A DNA stretch of 48,045 nt, taken from the NCBI GenBank assembly GCA_000701625.1, contig JNJK01000034.1, forward strand, positions 1 to 48,045, in the 5' to 3' direction. The notes below the pieces were generated by a model that was given only the letters and a program-made list of their open reading frames with translations, did not search any database and was not told the origin of the DNA. Source of the stretch: Lachnospiraceae bacterium MC2017. Its GTDB lineage: Bacteria > Bacillota > Clostridia > Lachnospirales > Lachnospiraceae. Numbering within the stretch: the stretch's first letter is position 1; every line of letters starts with the position of its first letter. Made by a program: the position numbers and the translations under genes. This document shows, piece by piece, positions 1 through 9,835 of this stretch.

Positions 1-73
1 TAGCTCGTATCGGAATCGAACCGGTGTTTTCGCCGTGAGAGGGCGACGTCTTAGCCTCTTGACCAACGAGCCA
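1..73 (-). tRNA. tRNA-Glu (anticodon CUC)
   Basis: Read on the minus strand, this folds into a cloverleaf. A 7-bp acceptor stem pairs positions 67-73 with 1-7 (one G-U pair). The anticodon stem TCGCC/GGCGA carries loop CTCTCAC, giving anticodon CTC, which reads GAG (Glu). The T arm contains GGTTCGATTCC. The discriminator base lies just outside the window, so the 3' end is cut by one base. A promoter lies upstream at 125-153. Confidence 0.93.
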
Positions 74-124
74 TAACGTTCTGCGCTTTTTCAAGTTTTT
101 TGTTCCGCGTCAGACGCAAGAAAG

Positions 125-153
125 ATAATACCTCGTATTTGAAATTAATGCAA
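125..153 (-). promoter_or_regulatory. Promoter of tRNA-Glu
   Basis: The minus strand reads TTGCAT, 17 bp, TATTAT, a close sigma-A match. It ends about 50 bp before the tRNA 5' end. Its position and direction fit tRNA-Glu. Confidence 0.7.
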
Positions 154-289
154 GCGTTTTTTTCAATTTTTTTAAAAATTTCTCCAATTTAATTTTTATT
201 ATATTCCAAAGCCCAGTAATTACAAGGCTTTGCGGCATTTTTATTTAGGATAGTTTTTTCATTAATTACTGTTATCATAAACAATTTTT

Positions 290-320
290 ATATGAGGGAG
301 AATATCCCACTCCCTCATAT
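290..320. terminator. Inverted repeat downstream of polC
   Basis: An 11-bp perfect stem (ATATGAGGGAG / CTCCCTCATAT) has a 9-base loop and lies 23 bp past the polC stop. It could end polC transcription. The run of T is better on the plus strand (ATATTTTAATTT) than on the minus strand, so it is a hairpin with probable but unproven terminator function. The rest of 154-342 is AT-rich, with nothing else recognised. Confidence 0.5.
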
Positions 321-342
321 ATTTTAATTTACATCTGTCTTC

Positions 343-3300
343 TCATCCTATAAGGTCAAACAAACTTAGCTGGTTGCTGTCCGGAATATTTCCGAGAAGT
401 CCCAGTTCTTTTAACTTATCTGCTTTGTTTCTCGAGCATCCCGTACGGATACAGAAATCATCAACTGACAGAAATTCTCCCTTATCCGCAGCATTTGTGA
501 TAGCGTTTACGAGATCATCCGCATCTTTTCCACCCATTCCGGGCACGGTATTAAGTGCCGGCATGATGCGCTTATCATCCACCTGACGGAAATATTTCGC
601 GTCGACCGTATTTAGATCGATCGGTGCAAAATCAAATCCACGGGCATACATTTCAAGAACCAGATTCATGTTTCGGATCGTATCGAGCTCAGTAGCGGTC
701 ATTTTATTTTTACCAACTTCCTTCTGCTTATCCGTCAACTTTTTCAGTTCTTCCTCAAGTCGTCCCCGCCCACGGCACATGGTCTCATAGTTAAGTCCGC
801 CTCCGCCCTTTACGGCACGGATAGAGAAAAACGCCGAGTAATACGCGAGAGGCCTGTACACCTTAAACCACGCAACACGCCACGCCATCATAACGTATGC
901 CGCCGCATGAGCCTTAGGGAACATGTACTTTATCTTAAGACAGGACTCGATATACCAGTCCGGTACATCATGCTCAACCATAGCTTCTTTCATCTCAGGC
1001 TTCAGTCCTTTACCCTTTCGAACAGACTCCATGGTCTTAAATGAAAGCGCAGGATCCATACCCTTTGCGATGAGATAGATCATGATATCATCTCGACAAC
1101 ATATACATTCCGCGAGCTTAAGCCCCTTTTCTTTAATGAGCAGCTCCGCATTTCCAGCATACACGTCTGTACCATGAGACAGACCCGAAATACGGATAAG
1201 GTCGGAAAACGACACGGGTTTCGTATCCAAAAGCATCTGTATGGCAAAGTCAGTACCATACTCAGGAACTCCAAGTGTTCCGGTCTTTACGCCGCCTATA
1301 TCTTCAGGCTGGATTCCGAGCGCCTCTGTATTTGAGAAAAGCGACATTACTTTTTTATCATCAAGCGGTATCTCCAACGGATCAACTCCAGTCGCATCCT
1401 GAAGGAAACGTATCATCGTAGGATCATCGTGTCCGAGGATATCGAGCTTCAGAAGGTTATGGTCGATGGAATGGTATTCAAAATGAGTTGTGATGATATT
1501 TGTTGACATATCGTTAGCCGGTTTCTGAATAGGAGTAAAGGAGTAGATCTGCTCTCCTCTCGGCATTACCACGATTCCACCCGGGTGCTGTCCGGTCGTT
1601 CGGAGTACACCCTCGCATCCATGCGCTATCCTCTCTATCTCCGCACGGCGTTTATGCTCATTATGGCGTTCATCTTCATAGTACTTAAGCACATATCCAT
1701 ACGCTGTTTTTTCCGCAAGAGTACCGATCGTTCCCGCACGGAAAGTCTGTCCGGCTCCGAAGATTACTTCCGTGTATTTATGCGCCTTTGACTGATAATC
1801 TCCCGAGAAGTTCAGATCGATATCAGGCTCTTTGTCTCCGGAGAATCCAAGGAAAGTTTCAAACGGGATATCAAATCCCATTTTCATGAGCTTCGCCCCA
1901 CATTTCGGACATACGGCATCCGGCATATCACATCCCGACATACCTCTCATCTGGAAGTCTTTTACAACTTCTGATTCAAAGTCATAGTAATGACATTCCG
2001 GACAGAGATAATGCGCTGCAAGCGAATTAACCTCAGTGATGCCGGCCATATTTGCGACAAAGGATGATCCTACAGATCCTCGGGATCCTACCAGATATCC
2101 ATCCTCTACAGATTTCCAAACGAGCTTCTGCGCGATAACGTACATAACAGCGTATCCGTTACCGATAATAGATTTCAACTCGACCTCCAGTCGGTCAGAA
2201 ACCTGATGCGGAAGATCATCTCCATAGAGCTCACGCGCCTTGTTATAACAGATGTCTCTAAGCATCTGATCCGAGTTTTCGATTACAGGAGGCGCTTTAT
2301 CAGGTCGCACAGGAGAAATATGATCGATCATATCGGCGATCATATTTGTGTTTGTAAGCACGACTTCACGAGCTTTATCTTCTCCGAGATACATAAACTC
2401 CTGAAGCATCTCATCCGTAGTCCTTAGGTACAAAGGTGCCTGATTATCCGCATCATCAAAGCCCTTACCAAACTGTATGATACGCCTGTATATCTCATCC
2501 TGAGGATCAAGAAAATGTACATCGCAGGTAGCCACCACCGGCTTCTTAAATTCTTCTCCGAGTTTTACTATCCTGCGGTTTATATCCTGCAGGTCTTCTA
2601 CTGTATCAAAGCCCGAATCCTCTTTTTCTAAAAGGAATTGGTTATTTCCTATGGGCTGGATTTCGAGATAATCGTAAAAATCCACTACTCGCGCGAGATT
2701 TTCTTCCGGTATCTCTCTTTCGATCGCACGGAACACCTCTCCTGCTTCACATGCAGAACCGACGATTATTCCCTCACGATACTCCTGCAGTTTGGACTTG
2801 GGTATCCTGGGACGGCGTTTCCAGTAATTTATATGCGCCATAGAAACCAGTCTGTACAGATTTACACGACCGATCTCATTTTTCGCAAGAAGGATGATGT
2901 GAAAAGTCGGAAGCTTACGAATACCCTCAGGCGTAACTATCATATTTTCCTGAAGTTCTTCCATTGTGCCTATGTTTTTTTCCTCAGTCATTTTTTGACA
3001 TAGACGCAAAAATATTTCCGCCGTACATTCCGCATCATCTACCGCACGATGATGATTTTCAAGTGATACTTTCAGTTCATCCGCTACTGTATCAAGTTTG
3101 TAATTTTTTAAATCAGGTAACAGAAAACGCGCCATCTCAACCGTATCTACCACTGCTTTATTAAATGGCAGATTAAGTCTTTCGGCATTTTTTGAAATAA
3201 AACTCGTATCAAACTTTGCATTATGAGCCACCATGATCGCATCCTTGGAAAACTCAAGGAATCCCGGCAACACAGCTTCCACATTTCCCACATCACTGAC

Positions 3301-4926
3301 CATATTGTCATTTATGCTCGTAAGTTCCTGTATCCGGAACGGGATTGGAATCTCAGGATTAATAAATTCGTCATAATGATCTACGATAACACCATTTTCT
3401 ACACGCACTGCACCGATTTCTATAATCTTGTCCTTGTTTGGTGAAAAACCGGTAGTCTCAATATCAAATACTACATAGGTGTCCTTCAGTGTGTGTGCTG
3501 TCTTTCCATCATCTTTTCCAATCTTAAAGAACGCCTCTCTCATATCGTCTACGAGATAGCCCTCACAGCCGTAGATTACCTTAAAATCAGGGTTTGACAG
3601 ATCTGCCTTTACATGATTTGCTACCGGGAAAACCTGCACATTTCCATGATCTGTTATAGCGCAGGCATTCCATCCCCATTTATCAGCACGTTTCAGGATA
3701 TCGGACACATCACTTACTCCATCCATTTCCGAATACTTGGTATGACAATGAAGCTCCACTCGTTTCTCGGGAGCCGTATCCATCCTCGGCCGTATGAATG
3801 AACCTATTTTCTTTATTCCACGTATGCTTCCGATAACAACATCATGATCAAAATTATCCATCTGGGCAAAACCATGGACCTTTACGAACTGGCCAGGTTT
3901 TCCCTTCTCAAGTCCTCCTGCACCGACAGCTTCCCTGAATTCCGGTATTTCTTCATTTTTCAGAAAGAGCTTCATCGTTATAGAATCTGTATAATCAGTG
4001 ATATCGATTGAAACTATCGTTCTTTCATTTCTGATTTCATGCTCTTCATAAAAAATCAACTGTCCCTTAATGACAACTTCTCCGATTTCACCAACTATTT
4101 CCTTGATCGGGATCGGCTCATCATCAAAATCAGCGCCACGGATGACATCAGGATTATTGGACCTCTTCTGAAATCCTCCGCCTCTTGAAAATCTTCCGTT
4201 TCGTTTTCCACCAAAGTTTCCGCCGCTTCCTGAAGAAGTACTTCCCGATTTTTTTTCGGGTGCTGTCTTTTGGTCTGCAGCTTTCTCTGCCTTTTCGTCT
4301 TTCTTTTCTTCCTGCTTTTCCGCCTTTTGTCCGGCAGCTTCCAGAGCTCTCCGGGTTATCTCCGCGATCTGCTGTTGAACACGTATCTCTGCTTCGCGTG
4401 TTCCCTCCGGCTTTTCTTCTGCTTTATATGAGATTCGTATATCCGCATGAAGACCACAACGAACATTCATCACATGAGCCAGATAATCCGCAAGTTTTTC
4501 GCCTTCCTGATGAGATATCAGATTATCCGGTATCGTGAGCGTCACGAGGCCATTCTGTCCGTAGGAAATATTTGCATGACGGTACATCTGATTCAGGATA
4601 GGCTCTTCCTCTCTAAGCTCCATGGAAACTGATTCTTTATAAGCATCCATAAGGCTTTCAGGCGTATACTGATCCGAAAGCAGAAATGATTCATGCAGTC
4701 TGAAAGAGACTCTGGCTCGGGGAAAGAGCTGCTTTGCGAGCTCTCTTTCAGCTCTATGCACCTGATCTTTTGATATGAGATTAGGGCTTTCTATATAGAC
4801 ATGAAACACATCACGGCTAGTAGTTGTTCTTATCTTTTTTACTCCTACGTACTGAAAGAGCTGTCCGGTTTCTCCGGACAGCTTCAATGTAGGAAATACT
4901 TCGTAAAATGATTTGGCAGTACTCAT
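343..4926 (-). CDS. polC: DNA polymerase III alpha subunit, PolC type
   Basis: PolC is the replicative DNA polymerase of low-GC Gram-positives, with its own 3'-5' proofreading exonuclease. The 1527-residue protein shows, in order: an N-terminal domain; a Lys/Glu-rich then Gly/Arg-rich linker (about residues 195-260); an OB-fold; a PHP domain starting at VELHCHTKYSEMDG; a DnaQ-type exonuclease inserted in the PHP (VFDIETTGFS); the rest of the PHP; a zinc-binding segment (CPEC...CPKC); the catalytic palm with EPDIDLNFSG; and helix-hairpin-helix motifs near the C-terminus. It is somewhat longer than the Bacillus protein (about 1437), mainly because of the linker. AGGAG precedes the ATG by a normal spacing. 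It lies 21 bp after ispG, probably in the same transcript. Confidence 0.98.
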   Translation of the reverse strand: MSTAKSFYEVFPTLKLSGETGQLFQYVGVKKIRTTTSRDVFHVYIESPNLISKDQVHRAERELAKQLFPRARVSFRLHESFLLSDQYTPESLMDAYKESVSMELREEEPILNQMYRHANISYGQNGLVTLTIPDNLISHQEGEKLADYLAHVMNVRCGLHADIRISYKAEEKPEGTREAEIRVQQQIAEITRRALEAAGQKAEKQEEKKDEKAEKAADQKTAPEKKSGSTSSGSGGNFGGKRNGRFSRGGGFQKRSNNPDVIRGADFDDEPIPIKEIVGEIGEVVIKGQLIFYEEHEIRNERTIVSIDITDYTDSITMKLFLKNEEIPEFREAVGAGGLEKGKPGQFVKVHGFAQMDNFDHDVVIGSIRGIKKIGSFIRPRMDTAPEKRVELHCHTKYSEMDGVSDVSDILKRADKWGWNACAITDHGNVQVFPVANHVKADLSNPDFKVIYGCEGYLVDDMREAFFKIGKDDGKTAHTLKDTYVVFDIETTGFSPNKDKIIEIGAVRVENGVIVDHYDEFINPEIPIPFRIQELTSINDNMVSDVGNVEAVLPGFLEFSKDAIMVAHNAKFDTSFISKNAERLNLPFNKAVVDTVEMARFLLPDLKNYKLDTVADELKVSLENHHRAVDDAECTAEIFLRLCQKMTEEKNIGTMEELQENMIVTPEGIRKLPTFHIILLAKNEIGRVNLYRLVSMAHINYWKRRPRIPKSKLQEYREGIIVGSACEAGEVFRAIEREIPEENLARVVDFYDYLEIQPIGNNQFLLEKEDSGFDTVEDLQDINRRIVKLGEEFKKPVVATCDVHFLDPQDEIYRRIIQFGKGFDDADNQAPLYLRTTDEMLQEFMYLGEDKAREVVLTNTNMIADMIDHISPVRPDKAPPVIENSDQMLRDICYNKARELYGDDLPHQVSDRLEVELKSIIGNGYAVMYVIAQKLVWKSVEDGYLVGSRGSVGSSFVANMAGITEVNSLAAHYLCPECHYYDFESEVVKDFQMRGMSGCDMPDAVCPKCGAKLMKMGFDIPFETFLGFSGDKEPDIDLNFSGDYQSKAHKYTEVIFGAGQTFRAGTIGTLAEKTAYGYVLKYYEDERHNEHKRRAEIERIAHGCEGVLRTTGQHPGGIVVMPRGEQIYSFTPIQKPANDMSTNIITTHFEYHSIDHNLLKLDILGHDDPTMIRFLQDATGVDPLEIPLDDKKVMSLFSNTEALGIQPEDIGGVKTGTLGVPEYGTDFAIQMLLDTKPVSFSDLIRISGLSHGTDVYAGNAELLIKEKGLKLAECICCRDDIMIYLIAKGMDPALSFKTMESVRKGKGLKPEMKEAMVEHDVPDWYIESCLKIKYMFPKAHAAAYVMMAWRVAWFKVYRPLAYYSAFFSIRAVKGGGGLNYETMCRGRGRLEEELKKLTDKQKEVGKNKMTATELDTIRNMNLVLEMYARGFDFAPIDLNTVDAKYFRQVDDKRIMPALNTVPGMGGKDADDLVNAITNAADKGEFLSVDDFCIRTGCSRNKADKLKELGLLGNIPDSNQLSLFDLIG

Positions 4927-4947
4927 TTATGCTCCTATGAATATCGA

Positions 4948-6006
4948 TTAAAGATTCTCTGCCTTATCGAGTTCTTCTTTCAGCGCGCCTAAAAGCTCCG
5001 CTTCTGGAACCTTACGTAAAATAACGCCCTTGCTGAAAATAAGGCCCTCTCCATCGCCTCCTGCGACACCAAAATCAGCTTCTCTTGCTTCTCCGGGTCC
5101 GTTTACCACACATCCCATTACAGCTACCTTGAAATTTTTGTGGTATCCCTGAACGAGATTTTCTACTTTGTTTGCAAGATCGATAAGATTAATCCTGGTG
5201 CGCCCGCAGGTCGGGCAGGAAACAACTTCCACCCCGCCTTCTCTGAGCCCGAGAGATCTGAGTATAATTCGCGCACTCTTTATTTCTTCTACCGGATCAC
5301 CTGTTAGGGATACACGGATCGTGTCACCTATGCCCTGATATAAAATTATTCCAAGTCCTACTCCGGATTTAATGTTTCCGCTGATAACAGTTCCGGACTC
5401 AGTAATACCTACATGAAGCGGATACCGGGTCTTCTTTGCTATCTGCTCATAGGCATGAGCACACATCATTACATTTGATGACTTTATGCTGATCACGATA
5501 TTGTCATAGTCATGATCTTCTATCATCCTGACTTTATCTAACGCACTCTCTACCAGACCATCAGCTGTTACTCCGTTATATTTTTCAATGAGAGGCTTTT
5601 CAAGTGATCCCGAATTAACACCGACACGTATCGGAACATTTCTTTCTTTGCATGCAGCTACAACCTTTGCAAGTTTCTCTTCGCCGCCGATATTTCCGGG
5701 ATTTATACGAATCTTATCTGCACCGTTTTCAAGAGCAGCGAGTGCCATGCGATAATCAAAGTGAATATCTGCGACAAGCGGAATATGTATCCTCTTCTTT
5801 ATTTCCTTAATAGCTTCTGCACATTCGATCGTAGGAACAGTACAGCGGATTATCTCACAGCCAGCTTCTTCAAGCTTTAATATCTGTGCCACCGTTGCTT
5901 CTACATCATCCGTCCTTGTGTTTGTCATGGACTGTATAGCAACAGGGGAACCACCTCCGATAACCGTATTTCCAATGTATATTTTCTTTGTATTATCTCT
6001 GTACAT
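4948..6006 (-). CDS. ispG: 4-hydroxy-3-methylbut-2-en-1-yl diphosphate synthase (flavodoxin-type)
   Basis: IspG converts MEcPP to HMBPP, the penultimate step of the MEP isoprenoid pathway, using a [4Fe-4S] cluster. The sequence has the N-terminal barrel (GNTVIGGGSPVAIQSMTNT, RINPGNIGG) and the C-terminal cluster-binding part with CPTCGRTRINL and MGCVVNGPGEAREADFG. I place the start at 6006 (MYRDNTKK...), where AGGAGA lies 6-9 bp upstream and where the family usually begins. The open frame extends 13 codons further without a good ribosome site, to 6045. At 352 residues it matches the short bacterial form. dxr of the same pathway is nearby at 9836-10975. Confidence 0.97.
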   Translation of the reverse strand: MYRDNTKKIYIGNTVIGGGSPVAIQSMTNTRTDDVEATVAQILKLEEAGCEIIRCTVPTIECAEAIKEIKKRIHIPLVADIHFDYRMALAALENGADKIRINPGNIGGEEKLAKVVAACKERNVPIRVGVNSGSLEKPLIEKYNGVTADGLVESALDKVRMIEDHDYDNIVISIKSSNVMMCAHAYEQIAKKTRYPLHVGITESGTVISGNIKSGVGLGIILYQGIGDTIRVSLTGDPVEEIKSARIILRSLGLREGGVEVVSCPTCGRTRINLIDLANKVENLVQGYHKNFKVAVMGCVVNGPGEAREADFGVAGGDGEGLIFSKGVILRKVPEAELLGALKEELDKAENL

Positions 6007-6135
6007 TCTCTTAATCTCCTGAAAACAAAATGTTACTGTAATCAATATGATGTCACAAATTGCTTCGCCTCCAAAGAAGCTTTCACAATCCTAATTCGCA
6101 TGTATCATATCACGATTCGTTTTGTTTATCCATGG

Positions 6136-8538
6136 TCAATAATTTGACGCCCTGTCCTTAATGATTATAAATTCCGCTTTTTCTTCTGTCCTATGACCTG
6201 CTTCATCAACCGCTGTCATTTTCAGAATATAATGCCCGGGCTTAGTAACCTTACTTCCATCATAATCTTTCCCACTAAGAGTCAGCGAGCATGTCACAAA
6301 TGAATAGTCCCGTATAAAATTTCGCGGATCATCCGTTAACGAAATGCTGGAGAAGGTCTTTTTATCAAGGGCAGAAAAATCCATAACTACAGGTTTGTTT
6401 TTATCGATCGTAAAATATCCGTTTTTCTCAGATATATTTCCGGAATAGTCTTCTCCATGCAATGTCACCTTGTAATTACCTTCTTCACGTATCGTTATGC
6501 TTCCCGGACTTGTGGTCATTTCCTGAAGCACTTTACCTTCCATTCCACGTCTTTCGATCTTCAGTGCTGTTTTTTCCAGATTGAGATCCATACCCGAAAC
6601 ATAACTCAGGATCGTTACACTTCCTTCATACACCTTAAAATCATCAAAACCTTTTATTCCTATTTCCAACGAATCATTTGTTAACACTGTCTTACTGTGC
6701 TTTTCGGTATTTGCATTTATCACAGCTTCGATTTTTCTAAATTCCGAATTTTCATGTATTCCGTTTATAGAAAGAGCCTGCTTATAGATTTTTATGGCAG
6801 TATCATTATCCGTGTTATTGGTCAAACAATACTTTAGACGAAGAACATACGCTTCAGCAGCTATTTTACCGCCATATTTTTCTGCCATTCCGCAATATTT
6901 TTCCGCTTTTGTGATCTTACCTATTTCAAACATCATTTTTGCTGCGGCCAGCGCCTTCTGGCCATCTATCCCATGACAATTATTTTCCATATAAAAAATG
7001 GCTTCCTCATAATATTTCTCTCTAAGATCAGGATCGATTTCACCTCTTTTTTTGCATATCACAGACATTTTCTCTTCAGCATCGGCTTTCAGATCTTCAT
7101 AAATATCATCATCCATTTGATATTCCTTTTTTTGCAGAACCCTACAGGCATCTCTCACGCGATCTTCTGCTTCTTCGAGAAACTCTGCGCTTGCATCTGT
7201 GTCGTCTTTTTCAAGAAACGTAAGGCAGATAGAACTGATCAAAAGGTCACTTTTTACTCTTTCGATCCTGTTTGTCCGCGCTTCTGCAAACTGGCCAAAA
7301 CCACGTATAATCGCTAACATTTCATTTTTATCTATTTCAAAGGAACTTAATACCGTTGACATACGTATAAGATATGTTATATGAGGATATGTTTTTTCAC
7401 TGACTGATCTAAGATATATTTCTGCTTTTTTATAATCACCAAGATCATAAAATGCTGCGAGACCGCATTCATAAAGAAGTTCATCCATTTTTTCAATCTC
7501 GCCGTAGTTTTCCTTTATAAATCCATCAATACGCTCGAGCCCTTCTTCCGTCTTTCCTCGCTTTCTATATAGCGATAGTATGGCAAGATACCCTTCCGGA
7601 CGTGTTCCGTCTATTTCCATTATCGCATCTGTAAACATTTTGTCTGCTTCACCAAATTCTTCCCTAAGAAGCGCATTATTTCCAGCTTCAATGGCTTTTC
7701 TGTATGCATCAGCCGTAACTACCTTTTGATCGCCGGCAATTACTCCCATATATATCCCTGCAAGTAGTGAAACCAAAACCGTTACCGCAAGAATAGTCCT
7801 GATAATCTTCTTTCTAAATCCGGTGAACTTTAAAACAGCTTTCTTGAATTCTGACGCAGATTGAAACCGCCTTTCCGGATCATCTGCTGTGGCTTTTCTG
7901 AGTATTTTTTTCCATAATATATTTCTGCATGGTATTACTTCTAAGGTGCGTCCCAGCGAATAAATATCAGATCTTTCATCTGAATAACCTTCAAATTGCT
8001 CAGGTGCTGCAAACGTCCTTGTTCCTAAAGCTACCTTGTCGACTCCATTATTATCAAGTCGTTCTTTTGCCGTGCCAAAGTCGATGAGACACAAAGAACC
8101 ATCCGCTCTGACCATGATATTTTCCGGTTTCATGTCCCTGTAGATTATCGGTGGCTTTCTGCTGTGAAGTTCCTCAAGCACTCCCAATAATTCAAGCGTC
8201 CATTGCTGAGCCTTTGATTTTGCATATTCCGGATCATGTTTTATGACCGTGCCGAGATTTTTCCCTTCCACATACTCCATGACCAGATACAGCAATTCTT
8301 CTTCCCGAAATATATCTACGATCCTTACCAGATTTTTATGTTTAACCTTTCGAAGTATAGTAGCTTCCGCAATAATACTGTCTGCCAGATACGGATGCTC
8401 CGGATCATTGCATCGTATGCGCTTAAGTGCCCATTTCATACTGAGATGCGTATCTACTGCCAAATAGACATCACTCATTCCACCACTGCCAAGTTGCCGC
8501 CGGATATCATACTTTCCTCCGACAATCAGAGTGATCAC
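6136..8538 (-). CDS. Transmembrane Ser/Thr protein kinase with extracellular repeats
   Basis: This is a PknB-like (Hanks-type) kinase. The glycine-rich loop is LGSGGMSDV (16-24), the ATP lysine is in ALKRI (K39), and the catalytic loop is YRDMKPEN (133-140), with Tyr in place of the usual His. DFG is at 153-155 and APE at 178-180. A single transmembrane helix spans about 247-267. The outside part (270-800) is helical and TPR-like, followed by beta-rich Ig-like segments near 650-790. There are no PASTA repeats, so it is not the standard cell-wall-sensing PrkC. The start is unsure: the listed GTG at 8538 lies inside AGGGGGTGATC, which is itself a near-perfect ribosome-binding sequence, so translation may begin a few codons later at a rare start. 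It has its own promoter (8658-8687) and separates rseP from ispG. Substrate unknown. Confidence 0.88.
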   Translation of the reverse strand: MITLIVGGKYDIRRQLGSGGMSDVYLAVDTHLSMKWALKRIRCNDPEHPYLADSIIAEATILRKVKHKNLVRIVDIFREEELLYLVMEYVEGKNLGTVIKHDPEYAKSKAQQWTLELLGVLEELHSRKPPIIYRDMKPENIMVRADGSLCLIDFGTAKERLDNNGVDKVALGTRTFAAPEQFEGYSDERSDIYSLGRTLEVIPCRNILWKKILRKATADDPERRFQSASEFKKAVLKFTGFRKKIIRTILAVTVLVSLLAGIYMGVIAGDQKVVTADAYRKAIEAGNNALLREEFGEADKMFTDAIMEIDGTRPEGYLAILSLYRKRGKTEEGLERIDGFIKENYGEIEKMDELLYECGLAAFYDLGDYKKAEIYLRSVSEKTYPHITYLIRMSTVLSSFEIDKNEMLAIIRGFGQFAEARTNRIERVKSDLLISSICLTFLEKDDTDASAEFLEEAEDRVRDACRVLQKKEYQMDDDIYEDLKADAEEKMSVICKKRGEIDPDLREKYYEEAIFYMENNCHGIDGQKALAAAKMMFEIGKITKAEKYCGMAEKYGGKIAAEAYVLRLKYCLTNNTDNDTAIKIYKQALSINGIHENSEFRKIEAVINANTEKHSKTVLTNDSLEIGIKGFDDFKVYEGSVTILSYVSGMDLNLEKTALKIERRGMEGKVLQEMTTSPGSITIREEGNYKVTLHGEDYSGNISEKNGYFTIDKNKPVVMDFSALDKKTFSSISLTDDPRNFIRDYSFVTCSLTLSGKDYDGSKVTKPGHYILKMTAVDEAGHRTEEKAEFIIIKDRASNY

Positions 8539-8657
8539 CCCCTGTTATTTTTTTTCAAAAATTGATCGTTGATGGGAAATCCATCTAAGAAAAGACCCTG
8601 TCGATCTTTACAAAAGAATTGTGCAATATGAACTGTTATCTATACGCGAACTTGTTC

Positions 8658-8687
8658 AGTATAAACGTGTATCATATATACTGTCAA
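8658..8687 (-). promoter_or_regulatory. Promoter of the Ser/Thr kinase gene
   Basis: The minus strand reads TTGACA, 18 bp, TATACT, with a perfect -35. Transcription would start near 8651 and leave a leader of about 110 nt before the kinase gene. The same transcript could run on into ispG and polC, since no terminator is seen between them. Confidence 0.72.
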
Positions 8688-8697
8688 TAAAGAACAA

Positions 8698-8720
8698 AGA
8701 ATCCGACTTTGTCGGATTCT
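8698..8720. repeat. Small perfect hairpin
   Basis: AGAATCCGAC / GTCGGATTCT is a 10-bp stem with a TTT loop, between the kinase promoter and the rseP terminator. There is no proper T run on either strand. It could be a back-up terminator for rseP transcripts. Confidence 0.45.
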
Positions 8721-8730
8721 CTGCGCAAGC

Positions 8731-8780
8731 AAAAAGCCATTAGGATTATTCTCTTTACGCGTTACCCCTAATGACTTTTT
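8731..8780 (-). terminator. Terminator of the bactofilin-to-rseP operon
   Basis: On the minus strand, just after the rseP stop, AAAAGTCATTAGG pairs with CCTAATGGCTTTT around an AT-rich loop and is followed by CTTTTTG. It is a strong Rho-independent terminator and separates this operon from the kinase gene. Confidence 0.85.
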
Positions 8781-8784
8781 ATAA

Positions 8785-9822
8785 TTAATGAAAAAATCTC
8801 GAAATATCGTTAAAACATACCAAAAACATCAACACCAGTAAAACTACCATTCCGATGAAATGAACAAACGCTTCTGCTTTCCGATTTACCGGACGCCCCA
8901 GGACTGCCTCCAGAATCAAAAATACAAGTCTGCCTCCATCCAGAGCCGGTATCGGCAAGAGATTCATTACTCCTAAGTTAGCAGTAAGCAGTATTGTGAG
9001 CATCATCATATTTATCCATATGTAAAAAATACCACTAGTCTTTGACTGCTCATAGACATCACCAACAACCTGCGCTACACCTACCGGTCCAGCCACATCA
9101 TCCTTGGTAACTTTTCCCTTGAAGATCATACCCAGACTCTTCCAGGTAACCTCAATCCAATATCTGACTTCCGCCAGGCTGTAACGGATCGTTTGAAAGA
9201 CATTTCCTTTGACTCGTGCTCCGCCCATGATACCAAAAAGATATCGTCCTGCTTCGGCATTGTATTCAGGTTCCAAAATAGTCTTGTATAACTGTCCGTC
9301 TCTTCGGTACGTTATTTCTCTTGCTTCCCCTTCATTCAGCATTAGGTTAAGGCTGATGTCACGGTAGATTTCGATATGATCAGTACCGACCTTCACTATC
9401 TCGTCACCGGCTTTTAATCCTGCTTTTTCTGCAGGATACCCTTCCATGACATCAGATACTACCGGAGCATCATAACCGATACTTCCTACCACAAAAAGCG
9501 AGAGAAAAAATGCCAGCACGAAATTCATAAAAGGACCCGCAAAAACAGTAGCGATCCTCGCCATCACAGGAGCATTCATAAAAGATGTCGGACTGCTGTC
9601 CAACTCATCTCCGTCAAAACCCTCAAACTGACAGGCTCCGCCAAAAGGGAGTGCTTTTATGGAATACTTAGTCCCTCCCCTGGTGAACCCCCATATGGTG
9701 GGACCCAGTCCAAGTGAAAACTCTACGACACCTATCCCGCTTTTCTTGCCTATTATGAAGTGGCCACCCTCGTGTACCAGTATTATTACTGTAAATATAA
9801 GTATAAATAAGATTATCTGCAC
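8785..9822 (-). CDS. rseP: RIP metalloprotease RseP (site-2 protease)
   Basis: This is a membrane-embedded zinc protease that cuts anti-sigma factors or signal-peptide remnants inside the membrane. The zinc motif HEGGH is at residues 17-21 in the first transmembrane helix. A central PDZ domain follows (about 110-190, with GYPAEKAGLKAGDEIVKV). The second active-site motif, NLLPIPALDGGRL, lies in a C-terminal helix. At 345 residues it is normal for Firmicutes. It sits 13 bp after dxr as the last gene of the operon. Confidence 0.96.
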   Translation of the reverse strand: MQIILFILIFTVIILVHEGGHFIIGKKSGIGVVEFSLGLGPTIWGFTRGGTKYSIKALPFGGACQFEGFDGDELDSSPTSFMNAPVMARIATVFAGPFMNFVLAFFLSLFVVGSIGYDAPVVSDVMEGYPAEKAGLKAGDEIVKVGTDHIEIYRDISLNLMLNEGEAREITYRRDGQLYKTILEPEYNAEAGRYLFGIMGGARVKGNVFQTIRYSLAEVRYWIEVTWKSLGMIFKGKVTKDDVAGPVGVAQVVGDVYEQSKTSGIFYIWINMMMLTILLTANLGVMNLLPIPALDGGRLVFLILEAVLGRPVNRKAEAFVHFIGMVVLLVLMFLVCFNDISRFFH

Positions 9823-9835
9823 TTATTCACTCCGG

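Noticed and set aside
374-4632. Several plus-strand ORFs of 60-121 codons inside polC
   Set aside because: They are antisense shadows of a clear gene, without ribosome sites or recognisable products.
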